Shown here: positions 43,694-52,486 of the stretch, piece after piece
How positions within the stretch are numbered: position 1 is the stretch's first letter
How the letters are laid out: each line of letters begins with the position of its first letter
Origin: Draconibacterium mangrovi_A
Lineage (GTDB): Bacteria; Bacteroidota; Bacteroidia; Bacteroidales; Prolixibacteraceae
DNA: 64,000 nucleotides
Direction: 5' to 3'
NCBI RefSeq assembly: GCF_037646455.1
Contig: NZ_JBBIXN010000001.1
Location: 1,984,001 to 2,048,000, forward strand
The notes under the pieces: generated by a model
Databases searched by the model: none
Seen by the model: only the letters and a program-made list of their open reading frames with translations
Told to the model about the DNA's origin: nothing
Made by a program: the position numbers and the translations under genes

Positions 43694-44599
43694 TTATCGA
43701 TTGATAATTGTATTTAGGAAACGGAAATAGTATACCGAGTAAAAACTTTCAGATGAAGCACTATACCCTTTATTTCTATAACTGATTGATTTAATATTAG
43801 ATCCGGCAAAATCCATGGTGGTTCCAGAGCCTGAAAATTTCCTGATAACATGATCGATGAGTAAATACTGAGCCTTGTTCTTTCTTCCTTTTTGTGAAGC
43901 TGCTGAATGAAAAATAGCCCTACCCCTAAAGAACGCCAGCATTATTACAGCATCCGTTTCATTATCACTTTTTATACGGCAGCCATAGGTTTTTAAGTGT
44001 TTATTTATTCGTCCGCACAACGGTCGAAAAACATCAAATATACCTTCAAACTCCGAAAATTTACCAGATGCAGAATGTATTCCAATGTAGTCATTGCAGA
44101 ACTCGCTCACCTCAATGTTTTCCTCAATTTTCAGATTCTGCTTTTTAGCTTTCCTGATATTCTTTTTATGGTTTTTCGAATATTTGCTTTGTAAATCTTT
44201 GTAATCGCTATCCAGTTTTAGAAAGTCCAGATTATTTGAACTGAGTTTTACTTTGTTCGTCTGGAGATGATTGTATGAATTAAAACTATAGTGAACATGG
44301 TGAAAGCTTTTTGGAATTGACTCAACGAAAGCTGTGGAATTTTGCTCAACTTTTTCTTTCGAACCGAAAATACCTAGACGGTGGGTATAATAAGGGACAA
44401 ATAAATACTTAATGCCATATTTTCGTCGCCAGGTAAGAGGCATTACAGCTTCGTAATCGTCCAAAACCAAAACATCCCAGTTGGGCGATACACAATCGAG
44501 ATACCATGAAAGTGCATACATCAGTCCGTTGTGGCTCTTCTCAATGCACGCGTCCCACTTTTGCTTATCAATCTGGCTATGTTTTAAGTATTTTATCAT
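43694..44599 (-). CDS. FemAB/GNAT-like acyltransferase, paralogue A
   Basis: I choose the ATG at 44599 so that the protein starts MIKYLKHSQID, in line with its neighbour paralogue; the longer frame from 44629 adds only ten hydrophobic residues. The 301-residue protein has the two-lobed FemAB/BioF2-like pattern and a C-terminal GNAT-type fold (RAIFHSAASQKGRKNKAQYLLIDHVI, then TMDFAGSNI). No substrate is known. It has a basic central stretch (SKNHKKNIRKAKKQ) and is AT-richer than its neighbours. Confidence 0.7.
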   Translation of the reverse strand: MIKYLKHSQIDKQKWDACIEKSHNGLMYALSWYLDCVSPNWDVLVLDDYEAVMPLTWRRKYGIKYLFVPYYTHRLGIFGSKEKVEQNSTAFVESIPKSFHHVHYSFNSYNHLQTNKVKLSSNNLDFLKLDSDYKDLQSKYSKNHKKNIRKAKKQNLKIEENIEVSEFCNDYIGIHSASGKFSEFEGIFDVFRPLCGRINKHLKTYGCRIKSDNETDAVIMLAFFRGRAIFHSAASQKGRKNKAQYLLIDHVIRKFSGSGTTMDFAGSNIKSISYRNKGYSASSESFYSVYYFRFLNTIINR

Positions 44600-44676
44600 G
44601 ATCGAAACAGTGATGATGCAGGTAAGCATCGAGCCGGATATTTGCTGATATCATGAAAACGTTCTGTCATGTCAGT

Positions 44677-45597
44677 TTATCGTTTAATCCACTTTAAGGG
44701 CAAAGGTAAACGATTAAAATGAAGCTGAAAATAAGTTTCGGGAGTGGCACCAAAACCGGCAAAAAAGCGGGCAACTCCCGGTAATATTGAACCTTCGAAA
44801 TCGAGGGTGAGGTTTTTCCCGGCATGTTGTTTAATAAATTCATTGATCAGAAAATACATTCCGCCCAGTGATTTTCCAAGCTCGCTTGAAACCGCATTTA
44901 AATAGATCACACGGTCTTTCCACTGACAAAAATAAACGGCAGCACATAATTCGTTATCGGGTGAGTAGACGCCGTAAATCTCACCAAAACCTTTGTATTG
45001 ACCGTAAGCAATTATATTTTTCAGCGTGGCCATCGACGAATTTGGTAGTTCCGATTGCAGGTTTTTTGCCTTAAACTCGAGGTAAGTTTCCAGCCGGATG
45101 CCTTGTATTACTGATAATTGTTGCTTGCCGGCCTTATTTATAATTCGCTTTGTATTGCTCGAAAAGAACTTACTGATATCGTGGTAATTTCCGGCAAGTG
45201 GCAACAAATAATTTTTTTTTGGCTCGAAACTCATGGAAGCCACCTCTTTCGCAGGCAGGTTGCCTGCATTCAGGTGGATCTTCGCATACCGAAAGTGCTT
45301 GTCGAGGTAATGGTAAAATTGCCGGGTAATGTTGCTCGTTGGTGTTGGATAAATTCCAAGTTGTTGCGAGAATATGGGCTGATACAAATATCGAATACCA
45401 AACTTTTTACGTATTGGAAGTGGCATTACAAATTCGTAATCGCCTAAAACCAGTGCGTCCCAATAAGTTGCAGTGCGATCGAGGTGCCAGGTGTTGGCGT
45501 AAATGCGGCTGTTAATGGAGCCATCGATGCAAGCGTCCCACTTTTCGTAGTCAATATCCTGATGCTTAATGTATTGGAATTCTGTTTTTTCTGTCAT
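44677..45597 (-). CDS. FemAB/GNAT-like acyltransferase, paralogue B
   Basis: The ATG at 45597 overlaps the stop of the deacetylase-like gene by one base and gives a 306-residue protein. The N-terminal 75 residues align closely with paralogue A: both share KWDACI, YWDALVL/NWDVLVL, DYE.VMPL and the KFGIRYLY/KYGIKYLF segment. The C-terminal half has the same acyltransferase pattern (RVIYLNAVSSELGKSLGGMYFLINEFI, LDFEGS). The two arose by tandem duplication. They probably add acyl or aminoacyl groups to a glycan or lipid, which is inference. Confidence 0.72.
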   Translation of the reverse strand: MTEKTEFQYIKHQDIDYEKWDACIDGSINSRIYANTWHLDRTATYWDALVLGDYEFVMPLPIRKKFGIRYLYQPIFSQQLGIYPTPTSNITRQFYHYLDKHFRYAKIHLNAGNLPAKEVASMSFEPKKNYLLPLAGNYHDISKFFSSNTKRIINKAGKQQLSVIQGIRLETYLEFKAKNLQSELPNSSMATLKNIIAYGQYKGFGEIYGVYSPDNELCAAVYFCQWKDRVIYLNAVSSELGKSLGGMYFLINEFIKQHAGKNLTLDFEGSILPGVARFFAGFGATPETYFQLHFNRLPLPLKWIKR

Positions 45598-46952
45598 TAA
45601 ATGTGTACTTCCTCTTCTTTGTTGTGGGTAACATTTTCTTTGGCCCACTCAAATCCCAGCCTGTTCATTTCCTCAAAAACTTTTTGGTACCCTTCCCAAA
45701 TTCCTTTGTCGTTTACCGTTTCGTTGTGCCAAACACTAACAAAAGTACCACCTACTTTTTTTACTTCGCTCATAATAGCTGTAATTTCTTCCAAAGCTTT
45801 TTGAGGCGACAGATGCAGGTAATAAGGAAAAGTGCCGTCAAGTATTTGAAACGGAACGACGAGCAGGTTTGTTGTGCTTTCGCGTTCCAGGTCATAGAAA
45901 TAATAAGGCGTACAAATGCCTGCGCGGAATCCCGGCATGCACGAGTAACCCATCGTATAATCTTCATTGATGCCGCTTTTTATCAATCTGCGGTACGATT
46001 TTGGGAATTTAAGAGGCAGAAAATGTTGCCGGCTGATTCGCACATCTTCTCCCAAAATACTTTCAAGACGGGCACGTTCAACACCTGTTTTTTTACGGTT
46101 TCCTTTTTTGCTCGATGCAAACGAAGGATGGATGCCAACTATGTATTTTTTTCGAATATTGCGAATAAGTTTTTGGTAGTTTTTATTGTGGGGCGAGATG
46201 TTCTTGTCGAATCGGGCATAATCGCCTAAAAGGATAAAGAACTTCACTTTATCTTCGTTGCCTTTGAACACGGAATCTATGTATTCATAAGTGTCGTAAG
46301 GATCTTTTTCTTTACCACGCAGTACCTGCATACGTTCGTTAAATTCGGAGGGATGCTTAAAAAATGAGCGCAACAAACTTGCTCCCTCCCGCAGAAGACC
46401 CTTGTTTTTATAGGCCCAGGCATTGTCGATATCGATGGTTGAAATAAACCGAAATGGCGTTTCTCCGAACTGTAGCACCGGGTAATGTTCTTTGAGTTTT
46501 TGCCCCAGCAGCTTGGCCCAAATATTGACCACCGGTTTCTGCAGCAAATCGTACTTGGTTAATATGCTATTTTTGGCGTGAAAACGATCGAGATGATCGC
46601 GCTCTGTTTCCGTATATTCTTCATGTCTCGAGACCAGGTAAAACGAGGCGGCCAGCGGATCGAAAGGCAGATCGGAATCTTTCGAGCTTTCACAGAAGTA
46701 TTTGTTGCCTTCGTACCAAACCGGTTCTATGTTGGGTTTTATCATGGCCCGCGAAAACATTAAACGATGCGGTTTAATGTAAAACTCATCGTCGAACTTA
46801 TCGGTTGAATAATTCAGTTTTGGCAGATCTGTTTTTCTGAATTCCGATGAGTTTGTAGAAAAAGCAAACTCGGTCTGCAATAATTGATTAAAAATGAGTT
46901 TCGATATATATTCTATTCGTGGGTTGACTTTTTTTACATAGATCAGTATCAT
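45597..46952 (-). CDS. Polysaccharide deacetylase-like protein (DUF7033-containing type)
   Basis: This 451-residue protein has a central NodB-like barrel: STIDIDNAW supplies the metal-binding Asp pair and GIHPSFAS the His. An N-terminal domain of about 170 residues precedes it (SFYLVSRHEEY, with the typical RHEEY). This is the layout of the Bacteroidota polysaccharide deacetylase group annotated with a DUF7033 domain. No signal peptide is seen. It should deacetylate a glycan precursor. It overlaps paralogue B by 1 bp and starts 11 nt after radC. Confidence 0.82.
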   Translation of the reverse strand: MILIYVKKVNPRIEYISKLIFNQLLQTEFAFSTNSSEFRKTDLPKLNYSTDKFDDEFYIKPHRLMFSRAMIKPNIEPVWYEGNKYFCESSKDSDLPFDPLAASFYLVSRHEEYTETERDHLDRFHAKNSILTKYDLLQKPVVNIWAKLLGQKLKEHYPVLQFGETPFRFISTIDIDNAWAYKNKGLLREGASLLRSFFKHPSEFNERMQVLRGKEKDPYDTYEYIDSVFKGNEDKVKFFILLGDYARFDKNISPHNKNYQKLIRNIRKKYIVGIHPSFASSKKGNRKKTGVERARLESILGEDVRISRQHFLPLKFPKSYRRLIKSGINEDYTMGYSCMPGFRAGICTPYYFYDLERESTTNLLVVPFQILDGTFPYYLHLSPQKALEEITAIMSEVKKVGGTFVSVWHNETVNDKGIWEGYQKVFEEMNRLGFEWAKENVTHNKEEEVHI

Positions 46953-46963
46953 TTTATTTGGTT

Positions 46964-47665
46964 TTAAAGGTTCATCATCCCCTCGTCGGCGAAACTAAGA
47001 TAGGAGTTTTGTGCGATGATCAGGTGATCGAGGACAGTAATGTCCATGATCTCGGCGGCATTTTTGATTTTTGTGGTAATTTTTAAGTCAGCATCCGAAG
47101 CCTGCATGGTTCCCGACGGATGGTTGTGGCAGAGGATTATGGAACTGGCCAGTTTTTCGAGTGCCGTTTTCAGAATAAGCCGAACATCGATCACCGTTCC
47201 CGATATTCCTCCCTGGCTGATCATAAACGTATCGATGATTTTATTGCCGCGATTCAGCAACATTACCCAAAATTCTTCGTGGTTCAAATCGCCCAGAACG
47301 GGAAAAAAGAAATCGGCAGCATCCTTGCTTCCTCCAATTTTATTTTTGTTGAATACTTCAGCTTCTTTTCTGCGTTTTCCCAATTCGAGTGCGGCAGAAA
47401 TGGTTACGGCCTTTGCTTCGCCAATACCGTTAAACGCCTGAAGAAAATCAATGTTTTTACGCCCGAGTTCGTTTAAGCTGTTGTCGACTGATGACAGAAT
47501 ACGTTTTGAAAGTTCAACCGCAGTTTCGTCTAGGTTCCCCGAACCAATAAGAATAGCAATAAGTTCGGCATCGGTAAGAGCACGCGAACCTTTGGCGAGT
47601 AATTTCTCTCTCGGACGATCCTCGGCTGCCCAATCTTTTATCTTGAGTTTTTTGTATTCGGCCAT
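46964..47665 (-). CDS. radC: RadC-family JAMM domain protein
   Basis: This 233-residue protein has an N-terminal helix-hairpin-helix region (LQAFNGIGEAKAVTISAALELGKR) and a C-terminal JAB/MPN+ domain with the metal motif HNHPSG and a following SDADLKIT. The Glu of the JAMM site is in EEFWVMLLN. Despite the name, a repair role is not established. Related domains act as metalloproteases. It is 11 nt upstream of the deacetylase gene. Confidence 0.88.
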   Translation of the reverse strand: MAEYKKLKIKDWAAEDRPREKLLAKGSRALTDAELIAILIGSGNLDETAVELSKRILSSVDNSLNELGRKNIDFLQAFNGIGEAKAVTISAALELGKRRKEAEVFNKNKIGGSKDAADFFFPVLGDLNHEEFWVMLLNRGNKIIDTFMISQGGISGTVIDVRLILKTALEKLASSIILCHNHPSGTMQASDADLKITTKIKNAAEIMDITVLDHLIIAQNSYLSFADEGMMNL

Positions 47666-47758
47666 TAATCTTCGCTTCTTTTCTAAAATTAGCCATAATA
47701 AATGGTTTTGAAAAGTGACTGAACAGATTGTGAAACATGTTTAGGGAATTTCCGGGCA

Positions 47759-47789
47759 CAAAAAAACCTCTTCGGATTCCGAAGAGGTT
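47759..47789 (-). terminator. Rho-independent terminator after rpsT
   Basis: On the minus strand AACCTCTTCGG pairs perfectly with CCGAAGAGGTT (11 bp) around a 3-nt loop, and a T-run follows. It lies 23 nt beyond the rpsT stop. Confidence 0.9.
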
Positions 47790-47812
47790 CTGATATATAT
47801 CGAATTGATTTT

Positions 47813-48064
47813 TTACAACTGGTTAACCTGTACGGCCAGTTTCGATTTCAGGTTCGAAGCTTTGTTTTTATGAATGATATTGCGTTTTGCCAGTTTATCA
47901 ATCATAGCCACAACCTGTGGATACATTTTTTCAGCTTCTGCTTTGTCAGTAGCATTACGTAAAGCTTTAATTGCATTACGTGTAGTTTTTGCGTAGTACT
48001 TATTGTGTACTCTCTTTTTTTCGTCCTGACGAATTCTTTTTAATGCTGACTTATGATTTGCCAT
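47813..48064 (-). CDS. rpsT: 30S ribosomal protein S20 (bS20)
   Basis: This 83-residue Lys/Arg/Ala-rich protein opens MANHKSALKRIRQDEKKR and continues in long helices with HKNKASNLKSKLA near the end, the S20 pattern. It binds 16S rRNA at the base of the small subunit. The gene sits 30 nt downstream of tRNA-Glu on the same strand, with one promoter upstream of both. A purine-rich AAGGA lies 9 nt before the ATG. Confidence 0.93.
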   Translation of the reverse strand: MANHKSALKRIRQDEKKRVHNKYYAKTTRNAIKALRNATDKAEAEKMYPQVVAMIDKLAKRNIIHKNKASNLKSKLAVQVNQL

Positions 48065-48094
48065 TTTCTTTTTCCTTCTTCATTAAAAAATTAG

Positions 48095-48166
48095 TAGCCC
48101 GTAGGGGATTCGAACCCCTGCTACCAGGATGAAAACCTGGCGTCCTAACCCCTAGACGAACGGGCC
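48095..48166 (-). tRNA. tRNA-Glu (anticodon UUC)
   Basis: The minus strand folds into a full cloverleaf of 72 nt. The acceptor stem is GGCCCGT with ACGGGCT (first pair G-U), the anticodon stem CCAGG/CCTGG holds the seven-base loop TTTTCAT with TTC as anticodon, and the T-arm is AGGGG-TTCGAAT-CCCCT. The discriminator is A and CCA is not encoded. Upstream of it is a strong promoter and downstream is rpsT. Confidence 0.95.
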
Positions 48167-48197
48167 TTCCTATTTTATTCCCTTAATTTTGGGACTG

Positions 48198-48228
48198 CAA
48201 AAATACTTCATTTTTGTTATCCACCAAA
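48198..48228 (-). promoter_or_regulatory. Bacteroidota-type promoter for tRNA-Glu and rpsT
   Basis: On the minus strand TTTG (48228-48225), a 19-nt spacer and TATTTTTG (48205-48198) match the -33/-7 consensus exactly. Transcription should begin about 25 nt before the tRNA. Confidence 0.75.
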
Positions 48229-48354
48229 TTTTATAGGAATATTTCAACTAATCTCTGGCACTTTTTCGTTTTAAAAATGCCGTTTTCGATTTTAGCGCTG
48301 CAAAGAAAAGCAAGATTTTTGAAACTGCAAATAAAAAATGAAAAAAAATAAGCA

Positions 48355-49077
48355 CTAGCGCAATTCGAAATTTTGCCCTAGATAAACACGCCGAACATCT
48401 TCATCGGCAGCAAGTTCCTCAGCCGTACCTGCCTTTAATATGTTCCCTTCAAACAACAGATATGAACGGTCGGTAATGCTTAGTGTTTCGTGAACATTGT
48501 GATCGGTGATCAGCACCCCAATGTTTTTTTCTTTTAGTTTTATTACAATTTGCTGGATGTCTTCCACCGCAATGGGATCAACGCCGGCAAAAGGTTCGTC
48601 GAGCAATATAAATTTTGGATCGATGGCTAAAGCGCGGGCAATTTCTGTACGTCTGCGTTCTCCGCCTGAAAGTTGGATTCCTTTACTTTTTCGAATGTGT
48701 TGCAATCCAAATTCGTCGATTAGCGTTTCCAGTTTTTCTCGCTGGTATTCTTTGGAATAATTGGTGAGTTCGAGTACTGCCCTGATATTGTCTTCGATGC
48801 TGAGTTTACGAAATACCGAAGCTTCCTGTGCCAGGTAGCCAATTCCTTTTTTAGCCCGTTTGTATACCGGCAATTTGGTAATGTTCTCATCGTCCAGAAA
48901 TATTTTTCCGGAAAATGGTTGAATCAAACCAACGATCATGTAGAACGAAGTAGTTTTTCCGGCGCCGTTAGGTCCAAGCAAACCTACAATTTCTCCCTGT
49001 TCCACTTCGAAACTCACGCCTTTAACAACGGTACGTTTACGGTATTTCTTGACAATATTTTCTGCTCGAAGTCTCAT
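48355..49077 (-). CDS. lptB: LPS export ABC transporter ATP-binding protein
   Basis: This 240-residue ATPase has Walker A GPNGAGKTTSFYMIVGL, Q-loop YLAQEASVF, signature LSGGERRRTEIARAL and Walker B FILLDEPFAGVDPIAV, which are the LptB-specific versions. It powers LptFG to extract LPS from the inner membrane. The gene follows tatC by 32 nt on the minus strand and is likely in the same operon. lptF/G are not in the window. Confidence 0.93.
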   Translation of the reverse strand: MRLRAENIVKKYRKRTVVKGVSFEVEQGEIVGLLGPNGAGKTTSFYMIVGLIQPFSGKIFLDDENITKLPVYKRAKKGIGYLAQEASVFRKLSIEDNIRAVLELTNYSKEYQREKLETLIDEFGLQHIRKSKGIQLSGGERRRTEIARALAIDPKFILLDEPFAGVDPIAVEDIQQIVIKLKEKNIGVLITDHNVHETLSITDRSYLLFEGNILKAGTAEELAADEDVRRVYLGQNFELR

Positions 49078-49109
49078 TTCAGTTCAAATAACGGATTTTT
49101 TCTGTGGAA

Positions 49110-49958
49110 TTACATGGCATCCATTTCGATTTCACGTTTTTTAACTACACGACGTGAAATGAAAATGCCAATTTCGTATAGGAATACAAGCGGGAAACAA
49201 ACCATTATCTGGCTAAAAATATCCGGTGGTGTAATAATGGCCGACAAAAGCAACATTACAATGTACGCATGACGGCGATAGGTTTTCATAAACTGTGGTG
49301 TAAGAATTCCCACTTTACTTAGAAAATATGAAAATATAGGAATAAGAAAAACCACGCCTGCCGCCAGCGAAATGGAAGTTACAGAGCCAATGTAGGAGCG
49401 CAGATTAATGGTGTTCTCTACCTCGCTGCTCACTTGGTAAGTCCCCAGGAAATGGATGGATAGTGGTACGATCAGAAAATAGCCGAACAACACCCCGGTC
49501 AGAAAAAGAAGGGAGGTGAAGAATACAGCGCCACCGGCATGTTTACGTTCGTTTTCGTACAAAGCCGGGCGAATAAAGCGCCAGAATTCGAAAAATACAA
49601 CAGGCGATGCCAGTATAAATCCGGCAATGATCGATACCATAATATGTGTAGAAAACTGCCCCGCAATTTTAATGCTCTGCATCTTTAATGGTGTCTGGTT
49701 AATTTTTACGGCTTCCGAACCAATAAGATCGCCTAATTTGGCAAACATACGGTTGGTCCAGAATTCGGGTAAGCGTGGGCGTAATATAATAGTATCAAAC
49801 ACAAACTGCTTCATTACAAAAGCAACAATGGCAAATACCATAATGGCAGCCGCCGCCCGAACAATGTGCCACCTCAACTCTTCGAGGTGCTCGAGGAATG
49901 ACATTTCTGCCTCAATCTTTTTTTTGCCTCTTTTTTTCGTGCTTTGTTCTTCGCTCAT
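49110..49958 (-). CDS. tatC: Twin-arginine translocase subunit TatC
   Basis: This 282-residue protein has about six membrane helices and the TatC marks: MSFLEHLEELRWHIVRA near the N-terminus (signal-binding Glu), SPVVFFEFWRFIRPALYENERK and the ending SAIITPPDIFSQIMVCFPLVFLYE. It recognises twin-arginine signal peptides and recruits TatA. The tatA gene lies 11 kb away. It has a -7 box upstream and is the first gene of a tatC-lptB unit. Confidence 0.92.
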   Translation of the reverse strand: MSEEQSTKKRGKKKIEAEMSFLEHLEELRWHIVRAAAAIMVFAIVAFVMKQFVFDTIILRPRLPEFWTNRMFAKLGDLIGSEAVKINQTPLKMQSIKIAGQFSTHIMVSIIAGFILASPVVFFEFWRFIRPALYENERKHAGGAVFFTSLLFLTGVLFGYFLIVPLSIHFLGTYQVSSEVENTINLRSYIGSVTSISLAAGVVFLIPIFSYFLSKVGILTPQFMKTYRRHAYIVMLLLSAIITPPDIFSQIMVCFPLVFLYEIGIFISRRVVKKREIEMDAM

Positions 49959-49987
49959 ACTTTATGATGGCTTTTCAGAAAACTTCA

Positions 49988-49995
49988 CAAAAGTA
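49988..49995 (-). promoter_or_regulatory. -7 promoter box of tatC
   Basis: On the minus strand TACTTTTG matches TAnnTTTG, 29 nt before the tatC ATG. Confidence 0.5.
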
Positions 49996-50219
49996 AACGA
50001 AATTTTGGCATTTTAAATTTCTTTCACCGAAATGGGAAGGATCGGATTTTATCTCTAACTTAAATGGCATATGCATTTTACATAAAACAGGGACCAAAAA
50101 CGTATTATGATTTTGCGTGAATTATGGTAAAAAACAATAAAAGTTATTGTGGATTAGTTTAGTTTTAATAAATTAGAAATTTAGTAGACATACAATAGCA
50201 TATTGTGAGAGAGTAGGTT

Positions 50220-52406
50220 ATGGAGAAGAACATTGTATTAGTAGAACGATTACAGCATTTCTTTGGATTCGATCGTTTTAAGGGACAGCAGGAAGAAGCA
50301 ATAAAAAGTGTTTTAGAAGGGAAAAATACTTTTGTCCTGATGCCTACCGGAGGTGGGAAATCTTTAATTTATCAGCTTCCGGCTCTTATAATGGATGGTA
50401 CGGCAATCGTTATCTCGCCATTGATCGCTTTGATGAAAAATCAGGTCGATTCCATCCGCGGAACACACGCCGAAGACAGTGTGGCCCATTTTTTAAATTC
50501 TTCGCTGTCGAAAGCAGCAATTACGCAGGTGAAAGAAGATGTACTGGCCGGAAAAACCAAATTACTGTACGTAGCACCTGAATCTTTAACAAAAGAAGAA
50601 AACATCGATTTTCTGAAACAGGTAAAGATTTCGTTTTATGCCATCGACGAGGCGCACTGTATCTCTGAATGGGGACATGATTTCAGGCCTGAATACCGTC
50701 GGATAAAGCCTATTGTTGAAGAGATCGGACAATCGCCGATTGTGGCTTTAACGGCAACCGCAACGGCGAAAGTTCAGCACGATATTCAGAAAAATCTGGG
50801 AATCTTGGATGCAGAGGTCTTTAAGGCATCTTTTAACCGCGAGAATTTGTATTACGAAGTGCGGCCCAAAGTTAAAACTGCTACACAGATCATTAAATTC
50901 ATTAAGCATAACGAAGGGAAATCGGGGATAATATATTGCCTCAGCCGAAAAAAGGTAGAGGAGTTGGCCGAGACTTTGGTGGTGAACGGCGTTAAAGCAT
51001 TGCCTTACCATGCCGGAATGGATGCAGCCACGCGCTCCGGAAATCAGGATAAATTCCTGATGGAAGAGGTGGATGTAATAGTGGCAACCATTGCATTTGG
51101 AATGGGCATCGATAAACCCGATGTGCGTTTTGTTATTCACTTCGATATTCCTAAAAGTCTGGAAGGTTACTATCAGGAAACCGGTCGTGCCGGTCGTGAT
51201 GGAGGTGAAGGGAAGTGCATTACTTTTTATAGTTATAAGGACATTCAGAAACTCGAAAAATTTATGCACGGGAAACCGGTGGCCGAACAGGAAATTGGTA
51301 AACAACTTCTGCTCGATACTGTGTCGTATGCCGAATCGGCCATTTGCCGCAGGATTGTTCTGTTGCATTATTTCGGCGAAAAATATGAAGCCGAGAATTG
51401 TGGCAATTGCGACAATTGTTTGAATCCTAAGGAACAAATAGAAGCAAAGGACGAAATCGTTACCGCACTGAAAGCCATTCTCGAGGTCAACGAAAAATAC
51501 AAAGGCGATCACATTGCCAATATATTAATAGGGAATAAAACGGCTGCTGTAAAATCGTTTAAGCATTACGAGTTGAAATCGTTTGAACGCGGAAAAGATC
51601 ACGACGAGCGGTTTTGGAATGCAGTCTTTCGGCAATCGATGGTGGCAGGCATTATAAATAAGGACATCGAGAATTACGGTTTGCTGAAGGTCACTCAAAA
51701 AGGGCACGATTTTCTGGAGCATCCTCAAAGTTTCATGCTGGTGAAAAATCACGAGTATGAAGAGGAAGATGAAAGCGGATCGGGAGGTGGTGCACCTTCA
51801 GGAGGAGCAAGTGGCGACCCGCAACTGTTTGCAATGCTAAAAGACCTTCGGAAGAAGATAGCCAAGAAGCATAATCTTCCTCCATTTGTCATTTTTCAGG
51901 ATCCATCGTTGGCCGATATGTCGATTCAATATCCTGTTTCGATTGAAGAATTGCAAAGCATTCAGGGAGTTGGACAGGGAAAGGCACGCCGCTATGGAAA
52001 AGAAGTGGTTGCACTGATAAAAAAGTACGTTGACGAAAACGAAATAGAACGACCCGAGGACATGGTGGTACGCTCCGTAGCCAACAAATCAAAAATGAAG
52101 GTATTCATCATTCAAAGCATCGACCGCAAGCTTTCGTTCGAAGACATTGCCGATTCCAAAGGACTGGAAGTGAGTGATGTGATTGGAGAAGTGGAGGCGA
52201 TCGTGAATTCCGGAACAAAATTGAACATTGATTACTATATCAATGACGTTTTGGATGAAGACCATCAGGATGAGATTTTCGAGTATTTCAGGGAAGCCGA
52301 AACCGATTCGATCGACGCCGCAGTTGAAGAACTTGGCGAAGATGATTATTCGGCCGACGATATTCGATTGATGCGGGTCAAGTTCTTCTCCGATATGGGG
52401 AATTAA
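50220..52406 (+). CDS. recQ: ATP-dependent DNA helicase RecQ with C-terminal helix-turn-helix extension
   Basis: This 728-residue helicase has Walker A PTGGGKS (about 41-47), the DEAH box in AIDEAHCISEWGHDFRPEYR, and motif VI QETGRAGRDG. The RQC zinc site CGNCDNC follows the RRIVLLHYFGE segment. A winged helix, an HRDC domain (about 535-610) and an extra helix-turn-helix region (about 620-690) complete it. The last part is common in Bacteroidota RecQ. It unwinds DNA 3'-5' in repair and recombination. AAAAAACAAT stands 82 nt upstream. Confidence 0.93.
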   Translation: MEKNIVLVERLQHFFGFDRFKGQQEEAIKSVLEGKNTFVLMPTGGGKSLIYQLPALIMDGTAIVISPLIALMKNQVDSIRGTHAEDSVAHFLNSSLSKAAITQVKEDVLAGKTKLLYVAPESLTKEENIDFLKQVKISFYAIDEAHCISEWGHDFRPEYRRIKPIVEEIGQSPIVALTATATAKVQHDIQKNLGILDAEVFKASFNRENLYYEVRPKVKTATQIIKFIKHNEGKSGIIYCLSRKKVEELAETLVVNGVKALPYHAGMDAATRSGNQDKFLMEEVDVIVATIAFGMGIDKPDVRFVIHFDIPKSLEGYYQETGRAGRDGGEGKCITFYSYKDIQKLEKFMHGKPVAEQEIGKQLLLDTVSYAESAICRRIVLLHYFGEKYEAENCGNCDNCLNPKEQIEAKDEIVTALKAILEVNEKYKGDHIANILIGNKTAAVKSFKHYELKSFERGKDHDERFWNAVFRQSMVAGIINKDIENYGLLKVTQKGHDFLEHPQSFMLVKNHEYEEEDESGSGGGAPSGGASGDPQLFAMLKDLRKKIAKKHNLPPFVIFQDPSLADMSIQYPVSIEELQSIQGVGQGKARRYGKEVVALIKKYVDENEIERPEDMVVRSVANKSKMKVFIIQSIDRKLSFEDIADSKGLEVSDVIGEVEAIVNSGTKLNIDYYINDVLDEDHQDEIFEYFREAETDSIDAAVEELGEDDYSADDIRLMRVKFFSDMGN

Positions 52407-52447
52407 TCCTTAAAATTTATCTAAAACCTTTTTGTTGCAAAAATTGT

Positions 52448-52455
52448 TACTTTTG
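52448..52455 (+). promoter_or_regulatory. -7 promoter box of ahcY
   Basis: TACTTTTG followed by CAG matches TAnnTTTG, 31 nt before the ahcY ATG. A TTTG at 52431 is only 13 nt upstream of it, too close for the usual -33 spacing. Confidence 0.5.
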
Positions 52456-52486
52456 CAGCGAATTTTTCACATGTAAATAATTAAGT

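Noticed and set aside
50748..51512. 254-codon minus-strand frame opposite recQ
   Set aside because: recQ has all helicase motifs across this stretch; the antisense frame shows no domain or signal.
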